Source: Sphingomonadales bacterium
Lineage (GTDB): Bacteria; Pseudomonadota; Alphaproteobacteria; Sphingomonadales; Sphingomonadaceae
DNA length: 5,810 bases
Reading direction: 5' to 3'
NCBI GenBank assembly: GCA_018067055.1
Contig: JAGPVK010000091.1
Coordinates: forward strand, 1 to 5,810
Both the position numbers and the translations under genes were made by a program. Numbering within the stretch: position 1 is the first letter of the stretch; each line of letters opens with the position of its first letter. This document shows positions 1 to 5,154 of this stretch, in pieces. Below the pieces are notes generated by a model. That model saw only the letters and a program-made list of their open reading frames with translations. It was not told where the DNA came from and ran no database searches.

Positions 1-178
1 GCGCAGCGAGGCCCTTGTTGCCGGTGCGCAAGACGTTGGTGGCGCCAATATTGCCGGACCCCGTCTGGCGCAGGTCACCTCCACCGCTGAGGCGCGTCAA
101 CACCAGCCCAAAGGGTACCGAACCCAGCAAATAGCCGAGCAATAACGCCAAAATTGGTTCTACCCACATAGACTGCAC
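1..178 (-). CDS. plsY: Glycerol-3-phosphate acyltransferase PlsY, N-terminal part (cut by window edge)
   Basis: PlsY is an inner-membrane enzyme that moves an acyl group from acyl-phosphate to the sn-1 position of glycerol-3-phosphate, the first step of phospholipid synthesis in most bacteria. About 59 codons are present. The N-terminus is one hydrophobic membrane segment (about residues 8-28, containing [13 protein letters not shown]). The PlsY signature GSGNIGATN follows at residues 40-48 and then VLRTGNKG, so the family call is firm although roughly two thirds of the protein lies outside the window. Start choice: an ATG at 169 is in frame, but the only good Shine-Dalgarno on this strand (AAGGGG, plus-strand positions 187-192) is 17 bases from it and 8 bases from an in-frame GTG at 178. 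I therefore prefer the GTG, which adds three residues. The gene is transcribed away from murI. Confidence 0.93.
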   Translation of the reverse strand, partial: MQSMWVEPILALLLGYLLGSVPFGLVLTRLSGGGDLRQTGSGNIGATNVLRTGNKGLAA

Positions 179-322
179 TGCAAATACCCCTTGTTGCGTT
201 CGCGCTATATTCACTGTCGATGATGAGCAAGTATCAGTTTGCAAAAAACGGCCAAGGTCAAACACCTGTCAGACGAACCGAAGCAGTTGCCGTCGCCATG
301 CTATTCTGGCTATGGGAAAAGC
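179..322. promoter_or_regulatory. Divergent plsY-murI control region
   Basis: This 144-bp gap lies between two genes that point away from each other, so promoters for both are expected here; that is inference from layout. The plsY ribosome binding site (187-192) lies inside it. For murI, a weak pair TTGCCG (287-292) and CTATGG (310-315) with 17-base spacing would start transcription almost at the murI ATG. No strong consensus promoter, operator palindrome or riboswitch fold was seen. An in-frame TTG at 239 would extend murI by 28 residues across this region, but those residues do not look like MurI. Confidence 0.35.
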
Positions 323-1135
323 ATGACCAAAGCGCAGATTGGCAAATGCCCCCCCTTGTTATTTTTTGATACCGGTGTCGGCGGGCTGTCGGTGTTGAGC
401 GAGACGATAAAATTGCTGCCAAATGCTCCCATCGTCTATGCAGCAGATTATGCTGGCCTGCCTTATGGCATGAAGTCTGAAGCGGAGCTGGCGGCGCGGG
501 TACCGGCGCTGCTCGGCCGTCTGGTCGAGCGCTACAAGCCAGTCCTGGCCACCATTGCCTGTAACACGGCATCGACAATTGCACTCGATCACGTTCGCTC
601 GGCTTTGGACATTCCGGTCGTGGGAACCGTGCCGGCGATCAAGCCGGCCAGCGAACTGACCCGAACCGGAGTGATTGGCCTGTTGGGCACGCGCGCAACG
701 ATCCGGCAACCCTATGTCGACCGGCTCGCCGCCGATTTTGCCTCGGACAAGATATTGCTTCGCCATGCTGCCCCAGAACTTGTTTATGCAGCAGAGGCCA
801 AGTTGCGAGGGGAAACACCGGACCCCGAAGTAATCCAGCAAGCATTGTCCGGATTGCTCGATCAGGCCGGAGGGGAACGGATTGATACCGTCATACTCGC
901 CTGCACCCATTTCCCGCTGTTGCGCGAGGAATTGGCCGAAGCAGCGGGCAGGCCGATCCAGTTCATCGACGGCGCAAAGGGCATTGCCCGGAGGATTGCC
1001 TATCTGACCAAGGACATGTCCTGGCCCGTCGATAGTCAGGATAGAATATTTGTGACAACCGCAGAATTGGCCGACATCGCTCCCTATCGCTCCGCCTTCG
1101 AAAAATATGGCATCACACAATTTGAAAAACTGTAA
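323..1135 (+). CDS. murI: Glutamate racemase MurI
   Basis: This cytosolic, cofactor-independent racemase converts L-glutamate to D-glutamate, which MurD adds to the peptidoglycan stem peptide. The 270-residue product has the normal family length. Both catalytic cysteines of the two-base mechanism are present: Cys80 in ACNTAS (79-84) and Cys194 in ACTHFP (193-198), followed by His196. The N-terminal FDTGVGGLSV block carries the conserved Asp16, and PYGMKSE (47-53) matches the substrate-site region. The ATG at 323 is chosen because the conserved FDTGVGG block then begins at residue 15, as is usual. It has a modest GGGA at 314-317. A longer reading from TTG at 239 is open but adds non-family sequence. 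The gene stands alone on the plus strand, divergent from plsY and 118 bp before hemA; cotranscription with hemA is possible but not shown. Confidence 0.95.
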   Translation: MTKAQIGKCPPLLFFDTGVGGLSVLSETIKLLPNAPIVYAADYAGLPYGMKSEAELAARVPALLGRLVERYKPVLATIACNTASTIALDHVRSALDIPVVGTVPAIKPASELTRTGVIGLLGTRATIRQPYVDRLAADFASDKILLRHAAPELVYAAEAKLRGETPDPEVIQQALSGLLDQAGGERIDTVILACTHFPLLREELAEAAGRPIQFIDGAKGIARRIAYLTKDMSWPVDSQDRIFVTTAELADIAPYRSAFEKYGITQFEKL

Positions 1136-1140
1136 ACCGA

Positions 1141-1162
1141 TCGCAAGCCATTCTTATTGCGA
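1141..1162 (+). terminator. Weak stem-loop after murI
   Basis: TCGCAA (1141-1146) pairs with TTGCGA (1157-1162) around a 10-base loop, six bases after the murI stop codon. The stem is short and no T-run follows, so it is at best a weak or factor-dependent terminator or an RNA 3' end. Confidence 0.2.
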
Positions 1163-1253
1163 GTAGTTCGCGCTGGAAATTCGAAGAAAAGGGCGCTAAG
1201 AGCCCGTGCAACACGACCGCAAGAACAGATTTGAATCAGGATTTGGTGACATA

Positions 1254-2474
1254 GTGGACTACGACAAGATTTTTTCACAGGCGATTGATCGTCTGCACAC
1301 GGAAGGCCGCTACCGGGTCTTTATCGATATTTTGCGGAACAAGGGTTCGTTCCCGAACGCTCGCTGCTTCGCGCACCACAATGGACCACAACCGGTTACT
1401 GTCTGGTGCTCGAACGATTATCTGGCGATGGGCCAGCATCCCGATGTGATTGAAGCAATGGAAGAAGCGCTGCACAATGTCGGTGCCGGCTCTGGCGGAA
1501 CCCGCAATATCGGCGGCAACACTCATTATCATATCCAACTCGAACGGGAACTGGCCGATTGGCACGGCAAGTCCGGTGCCTTACTGTTTACCTCCGGCTA
1601 TGTATCGAACGAGGCCACACTCTCGACGCTGACCAAGATTCTGCCGGGATGCATCATCTTTTCCGACGAATTGAACCACGCTTCTATGATTGCCGGGATC
1701 AAGAACAGCGGCTGCGAAAAGCGGGTTTTCCGGCATAATGATCTGGAACATCTGGAAGAGTTGCTGGCCGCCGAAGATTCAGAAGTGCCCAAGCTGATCG
1801 CGTTTGAAAGCATTTATTCGATGGATGGCGATGTCGCGCCATTGCACGCGATTTGTGATCTGGCGGACAAATATAATGCACTGACATATTGCGATGAAGT
1901 CCATGCTGTCGGCATGTACGGCAACCGCGGTGGCGGCATTTCCGAGCGCGACTCCGTTGCCGACCGGATAACGATCATTGAAGGCACGTTGGCCAAGGCC
2001 GTCGGTGTCATGGGTGGTTATATTACTGCGGATCAGAAAATCGTCGACGTGATCCGCTCATATGCCCCAGGCTTCATTTTTACCACCAGCCTGTCGCCGG
2101 TTCTGGTTGCTGGTGCACTGGCCAGTATCCGTCACCTGAAGCAGTCGACCGCAGAACGCGATGGGCAGCAGGCAGCGGCCCAGACGCTCAAGGATTTGTT
2201 CGCAGAGGCCGGACTGCCGGTGATGGACTCATCGACTCATATCGTTCCGTTGCTGGTCGGCGATCCAATCAAGGCCAAGAAAATCAGCGATATATTGCTG
2301 GCCGAATATGGCGTCTATGTGCAGCCGATCAACTATCCCACCGTCCCGCGCGGAACCGAGCGGTTGCGGTTTACACCGGGACCGGCGCACAGCGAAGCGA
2401 TGATGGTCGATCTGACCAAGGCGCTGGTCGAGATCTGGAGCCGGATGGACATGGAACTGGCCATCGCGGCCTAG
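1254..2474 (+). CDS. hemA: 5-aminolevulinate synthase
   Basis: This PLP enzyme condenses glycine with succinyl-CoA to give 5-aminolevulinate, CO2 and CoA, the entry step of the Shemin (C4) route to haem and other tetrapyrroles. It is typical of Alphaproteobacteria. The product of 406 residues has family length. Visible blocks are [10 protein letters not shown] (51-60), [12 protein letters not shown] (77-88), DELNHASM (138-145), the cofactor block DEVHAVG (214-220) and GTLAKAVG (244-251) with the PLP lysine at 248. With the GTG start at 1254, His142, Asp214, His217 and Lys248 fall at exactly the numbers known for the Rhodobacter capsulatus enzyme, and the N-terminus (M/V-DYDKIF) matches the family MDYN. 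This decides the start over an upstream in-frame GTG at 1206, which would add 16 unrelated residues. An AGGA at 1238-1241 is somewhat far (12 bases) as a ribosome site. Distinct from glutamyl-tRNA reductase, which is also called hemA. Confidence 0.96.
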   Translation: MDYDKIFSQAIDRLHTEGRYRVFIDILRNKGSFPNARCFAHHNGPQPVTVWCSNDYLAMGQHPDVIEAMEEALHNVGAGSGGTRNIGGNTHYHIQLERELADWHGKSGALLFTSGYVSNEATLSTLTKILPGCIIFSDELNHASMIAGIKNSGCEKRVFRHNDLEHLEELLAAEDSEVPKLIAFESIYSMDGDVAPLHAICDLADKYNALTYCDEVHAVGMYGNRGGGISERDSVADRITIIEGTLAKAVGVMGGYITADQKIVDVIRSYAPGFIFTTSLSPVLVAGALASIRHLKQSTAERDGQQAAAQTLKDLFAEAGLPVMDSSTHIVPLLVGDPIKAKKISDILLAEYGVYVQPINYPTVPRGTERLRFTPGPAHSEAMMVDLTKALVEIWSRMDMELAIAA

Positions 2475-2478
2475 TTTC

Positions 2479-2498
2479 CAAAGTTAGTCAAAGTTAGG
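2479..2498 (+). repeat. Two-copy tandem 10-bp repeat just after hemA
   Basis: CAAAGTTAGT (2479-2488) is followed directly by CAAAGTTAGG (2489-2498), nine of ten bases identical, beginning four bases after the hemA stop. The 10-bp period would put both copies on the same face of the helix. Its role is unknown, and a chance or slippage duplication is equally possible. Confidence 0.6.
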
Positions 2499-2623
2499 GC
2501 CAATGAGCGGTTTTGCGTGAGTCCAATTTGTCCTGCTTCTTGGGGAAGTGAGGCAGATTATGTGGCTCGCTTTTCGGTCCAACTTGCACCCAATTGATTA
2601 GACACTATGGCAGGAGATGGGCC

Positions 2624-2651
2624 GTGAAGCGAGTCACGCGCCTCGCTTCAC
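2624..2651 (+). terminator. Perfect 10-bp hairpin, possible hemA transcript end
   Basis: GTGAAGCGAG (2624-2633) and CTCGCTTCAC (2642-2651) form an uninterrupted 10-bp stem with an 8-base loop. Six of the ten pairs are G-C. It lies about 150 bases after hemA and is followed only by CCTTTCG, so a classical U-tract is lacking. It could be a transcript 3' end, an RNA-stability hairpin, or a structure that hides the GTG start of the small ORF beginning at the same base. Confidence 0.4.
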
Positions 2652-2773
2652 CTTTCGCAGGGGTACAAAAAACAAAAGCTTTACAGAAAAGGGCTGTTTT
2701 ATTTTCTGTGACCTTTGCCCTAAAGCTGCAGATGTCCTGCCTTCAGCGACTGCCGGTAATGCGCCGAGTGTGA
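2624..2773 (+). CDS. Possible 49-residue small protein (unrecognised)
   Basis: A GTG at 2624 is preceded by AGGAG (2612-2616) at the ideal 7-base distance and opens a 49-codon frame ending in TGA at 2771. The product would be strongly basic, rich in Lys/Arg at both ends (starts MKRVTRLASPF, ends RLPVMRRV), with a short hydrophobic patch AVLFSVTFAL in the middle. I recognise no family. A weak promoter-like pair, TTGCAC (2584-2589) and TATGGC (2606-2611), sits upstream. Against it: the start codon lies inside a perfect hairpin arm and the frame also crosses the possible minus-strand terminator. The ribosome site is the main support; this may be chance. Confidence 0.2.
   Translation: MKRVTRLASPFAGVQKTKALQKRAVLFSVTFALKLQMSCLQRLPVMRRV
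2667..2709 (-). terminator. Possible terminator for minus-strand transcript
   Basis: On the minus strand ACAGAAAA (plus 2702-2709) pairs with TTTTCTGT (plus 2683-2690) across an 11-base loop. Five bases later comes TTTTGTTTTTT (plus 2667-2677). The stem is A/T-rich and the spacing to the T-tract is longer than ideal, but it is the only hairpin plus T-tract in the gap on that strand. It would end a transcript reading out of the dehydratase gene about 200 bases past its stop codon. Confidence 0.35.
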
Positions 2774-2811
2774 CCTTCCAGGGGACGGGTGGTAGCGCCG
2801 TTTTTATCCAA

Positions 2812-2846
2812 ATTGTCAAAGAGCCTGTCCTGCGTTTGTTACAGGA
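2812..2846 (-). promoter_or_regulatory. boxA-like motif with upstream hairpin (antitermination-like)
   Basis: On the minus strand the order is a small hairpin (TCCTG, 9-base loop, CAGGA; plus 2828-2832 and 2842-2846) and then GCTCTTTGACA followed by ATTT (plus 2814-2824 and on). The known E. coli rrn boxA is TGCTCTTTAACA and is followed by ATTT; the core GCTCTTTAACA differs here by one base. The hairpin-then-boxA order is that of the boxB-boxA part of rRNA leaders. No rRNA or CRISPR array follows inside the window. The same bases contain TTGACA, so a -35 element is an alternative, but no good -10 lies at 16-18 bases. Confidence 0.3.
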
Positions 2847-2900
2847 GCAGTGAGGACGATACGCGATCGGGGTGCGTGTAGGAAAGGACAATCAGGCTCT
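2820..2900. repeat. 8-bp inverted repeat at the dehydratase stop codon
   Basis: AGAGCCTG (2820-2827) and CAGGCTCT (2893-2900) are exact reverse complements 65 bases apart; the right arm overlaps the dehydratase stop codon (2899-2901). A second complementary pair, ATTGTC (2812-2817) and GACAAT (2887-2892), is interleaved with the first rather than nested. Confidence 0.45.
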
Positions 2901-3882
2901 AACCGCCAGCGATAATTCTCGCATAGAGCTGATTGTCGACATTGCCGCCGGACAGGGTGATGGCGGTGTGATCGGTCAGAGGTATCTTTCCAGCCAAAAT
3001 TGCCGCCAGGGCGACCGCGCCGCCGGGTTCCACGACCAGATGCAATTTCGCAAAGGCGACTCGCATGGCATGATGCACTTCCGCCGGTGACACGGACAGG
3101 CCCAGAGCATTGCGGGCCTTCAAAATATCAAAGGTGATCGGAGCGACCTGGAGCGTTTGCAGCGCGTCGCATTCGGTTGCCGGAGGATTGTCGCCTACGG
3201 GAACGATTGTTCCGCATGCGAGCGACTGTTTCATATCATCCCAGCCGTCCGGCTCGACCACCACGATCCGCGCCTCGGGATTGGCCAGAGCGGAGCCGCT
3301 GGCGAGACCACCACCGCCGCAGCAGACGACGATCTGGTCGGGCTCTGATCCGGTCAGGGCCAGCATCTGCTGGCGAATTTCAAGGCCGCAACTGCCCTGC
3401 CCTTCGACAATCCACGGGTCATCGAAGCTCGGGACCACCACCGCGCCGGTTTTTTGAGAAATATCGGCAGCCAGTTGTTCGCGCGAACCGCTCATCCGGT
3501 CGTAGGTGATGATCTCCGCGCCGAGCGCTCTTGTGTTGTCCAGTTTCGCTTTCGGCGCATCTTCCGGCATGATGATCGTCGCTGGCACGTCCAGTCTGCG
3601 TGCGGCCCAGGCCACGCCCTGCGCATGATTGCCGCTGGAAAAGGCGACGACACCATGGATCCTCTGATCGTCAGTCAGATCCGTCAAGCGATGCCAGCCA
3701 CCGCGAATCTTGAATGCGCCAATCGGTTGCAGGCATTCCGCCTTGCACCAGATTGTCGTGTCGTCGATTTCCAGCGGCAACAAGGGCGTGGCGGGCAGAA
3801 TAGCCGCGATTTTCTTGGCCGCTCGTTCGACGCCAGCCAAAGTTGGTTGCCGGTCAGGGTCCATCAGGTATTGCTCTGTCAT
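2899..3882 (-). CDS. PLP-dependent threonine/serine dehydratase or serine racemase-like enzyme
   Basis: This is a fold-type II PLP enzyme of 327 residues, cytosolic, predicted to deaminate or racemise a hydroxyamino acid such as serine, threonine or 3-hydroxyaspartate. Visible motifs are the cofactor lysine Lys58 in IGAFKIRGG (54-62), SSGNHAQG (82-89), the phosphate-binding glycine loop CGGGGLASG (188-196), EPGGA (285-289) and SGGNVD (311-316) near the C-terminus. It lacks the C-terminal ACT domains of biosynthetic IlvA, so isoleucine feedback is unlikely. EPDGWDD (210-216) keeps Glu210 and Asp216 at the positions that bind Mg2+/Ca2+ in eukaryotic serine racemase, and Ser83 aligns with that enzyme's catalytic serine. 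The substrate is therefore uncertain and I give no symbol. The ATG at 3882 has a strong AGGGAG (plus 3888-3893) five bases away. It is divergent from the polyamine genes and convergent with hemA. Confidence 0.88.
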   Translation of the reverse strand: MTEQYLMDPDRQPTLAGVERAAKKIAAILPATPLLPLEIDDTTIWCKAECLQPIGAFKIRGGWHRLTDLTDDQRIHGVVAFSSGNHAQGVAWAARRLDVPATIIMPEDAPKAKLDNTRALGAEIITYDRMSGSREQLAADISQKTGAVVVPSFDDPWIVEGQGSCGLEIRQQMLALTGSEPDQIVVCCGGGGLASGSALANPEARIVVVEPDGWDDMKQSLACGTIVPVGDNPPATECDALQTLQVAPITFDILKARNALGLSVSPAEVHHAMRVAFAKLHLVVEPGGAVALAAILAGKIPLTDHTAITLSGGNVDNQLYARIIAGG

Positions 3883-3898
3883 GCTCTCTCCCTATATG
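3871..3898 (+). promoter_or_regulatory. Possible promoter for the polyamine gene pair
   Basis: TTGCTC (3871-3876) and TATATG (3893-3898) are 16 bases apart. The overlapping CTATAT (3892-3897) resembles alphaproteobacterial -10 elements. Transcription would begin near 3905, giving a leader of about 30 bases before the ATG at 3936. The -35 match is poor and lies over the first codons of the divergent dehydratase gene, so transcription of the two units could interfere. Confidence 0.3.
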
Positions 3899-3935
3899 CG
3901 GGACTCACATTTCTCCAGCATTTAGAGTGAAAAAT

Positions 3936-5153
3936 ATGGGTAAGATATTGGTGATCGGCGCAGGTGGCGTAAGTTCGGTGGCGGTACACAAAATGGCACA
4001 ACTGATCGCGGCGGGAAACGGGACTTTTACCGAGATATTATTGGCGAGTCGGACTTTGCCGAAATGCCAAGCAATTGCAGAATCGGTGAAACAGCGCACC
4101 GGTGTCGCCATCACGACGGCGCAGATTGATGCCGATGATGTTCCGGCGCTGACCGCGCTGATCGAAAAGGAAAAGCCCGATCTGGTGGTCAATCTGGCGC
4201 TGCCCTATCAGGATTTGCCGATCATGGATGCCTGCCTGGCGACCGGAACCGATTATCTCGACACCGCCAATTACGAACCGCGCGACGAAGCCAAGTTCGA
4301 GTATAAATGGCAGTGGGATTATCAGGACCGCTTCAAGGAAGCTGGGATCATGGCGCTGCTCGGCTCAGGCTTTGATCCTGGTGTGACCAGCGTGTTCACT
4401 TGCTGGCTCAAGAAACATCATTTCGACCGGATCGACACGCTCGACATTCTCGATTGCAACGGTGGCGATCATGGCCAGCATTTTGCGACCAATTTCAATC
4501 CTGAGATCAACATCCGGGAAGTCACCGCCAATTCGCGGCATTGGGAGAATGGCGGCTGGGTAGAAGGCCCGCCACTGACCCAGAAACAGAAATTTGATTT
4601 CGAGGCGGTCGGCCCGAAGAACATGTATCTGATGTATCACGAGGAGATTGAATCGCTCAAGACGCATCTCCCGGAAATCCAGCGGATTCGCTTCTGGATG
4701 ACCTTTGGCGACGCTTATCTGACCCATCTGGAAGTGCTGCAGAATGTCGGCATGACCCGGATCGATCCGGTGATGTACGAAGGTCGCGAGATCATCCCGC
4801 TGCAGTTCCTGAAAGCGGTGTTGCCGGAGCCTGCGAGCCTGGGTGAAACAACCAAGGGCAATACCAACATCGGCGTGATCGCGACAGGCGTGAAAGACGG
4901 TGTTCAGAAGACCCTCTACGTCAAGAATATCTGCAGCCATGAAGCGGCTTTCGAGGAAACCGGCAATCAGGGCGTCAGCTATACCACCGGCGTGCCGGCG
5001 ATGATCGGCGCGGCGATGATGTTGTCCGGAAAGTGGCAGGGCAAGGGCGTTTTCAATATGGAAGAGTTCGATCCCGACCCGTTCATGGAGATGCTGAACC
5101 AGCACGGATTGCCATGGACATTGGAAGAATTGGAAGCACCTTTGGCGTTCTGA
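3936..5153 (+). CDS. Carboxynorspermidine/carboxyspermidine synthase (saccharopine dehydrogenase family)
   Basis: The 405-residue product is predicted to use NADPH to condense L-aspartate 4-semialdehyde with a diamine (putrescine or 1,3-diaminopropane), giving carboxyspermidine or carboxynorspermidine in the cytosol. The N-terminus is a Rossmann dinucleotide site, KILVIGAGGVSS (3-14), followed by LASRTLPKC (36-44), a family motif after the second strand. YLDTANYE (107-114) and GFDPGVTSVF (145-154) are typical of saccharopine dehydrogenase-like enzymes of this branch. Immediate coupling to nspC makes the polyamine role much more likely than lysine metabolism. The ATG at 3936 is chosen because the Rossmann strand should begin within a few residues; AGAG at 3924-3927 is a moderate ribosome site. 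A GTG at 3927 would add three residues. Which diamine is used cannot be read from the sequence. Confidence 0.9.
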   Translation: MGKILVIGAGGVSSVAVHKMAQLIAAGNGTFTEILLASRTLPKCQAIAESVKQRTGVAITTAQIDADDVPALTALIEKEKPDLVVNLALPYQDLPIMDACLATGTDYLDTANYEPRDEAKFEYKWQWDYQDRFKEAGIMALLGSGFDPGVTSVFTCWLKKHHFDRIDTLDILDCNGGDHGQHFATNFNPEINIREVTANSRHWENGGWVEGPPLTQKQKFDFEAVGPKNMYLMYHEEIESLKTHLPEIQRIRFWMTFGDAYLTHLEVLQNVGMTRIDPVMYEGREIIPLQFLKAVLPEPASLGETTKGNTNIGVIATGVKDGVQKTLYVKNICSHEAAFEETGNQGVSYTTGVPAMIGAAMMLSGKWQGKGVFNMEEFDPDPFMEMLNQHGLPWTLEELEAPLAF

Positions 5154-5154
5154 G

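Larger units (their letters stand above)
2475..2898. other. 424-bp convergent intergenic stretch
   Basis: This stretch separates the plus-strand hemA stop from the minus-strand dehydratase stop. No confident protein gene is present. A 78-codon reading from ATG 2617 and an 85-codon minus-strand reading (2891-2634) look like chance: neither resembles a known domain, and AGGAG abuts the 2617 ATG directly. The stretch holds a tandem 10-bp repeat, a perfect 10-bp hairpin, a 49-codon ORF, a hairpin with a minus-strand T-tract and a boxA-like motif with a neighbouring hairpin, each listed separately. It is long for a convergent gap and is the least explained part of the window. Confidence 0.7.

Noticed and set aside
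239..322. 28-residue N-terminal extension of MurI from TTG 239
   Set aside because: The added residues do not resemble MurI and the ATG at 323 gives the usual family length.
347..352. Cys-Pro at MurI residues 9-10 as a haem-regulatory motif (murI lies next to hemA)
   Set aside because: A single Cys-Pro dipeptide is too common to support haem binding, and the ALAS protein here has no such motif.
359..1120. Long minus-strand open frame of 253 codons opposite murI
   Set aside because: It mirrors a clear MurI gene with both catalytic cysteines; its product is low-complexity and resembles no family.
1191..1205. GGGC-7-GCCC inverted repeat before hemA as an operator
   Set aside because: Only 4-bp arms, too short to separate from chance.
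2812..2830. Minus-strand GGCTCTTTGACAATTTGG as an insertion-sequence end
   Set aside because: It resembles the GGCTCTT ends of some IS families, but no transposase or matching long partner end is present in the window.
2617..2853. 78-codon plus-strand frame after hemA
   Set aside because: AGGAG abuts the ATG with no spacer, no family resemblance is visible, and the frame runs through several inverted repeats.
2634..2891. 85-codon minus-strand frame after the dehydratase
   Set aside because: No ribosome site or domain is apparent and it crosses the boxA-like motif and the terminator candidate; probably chance.
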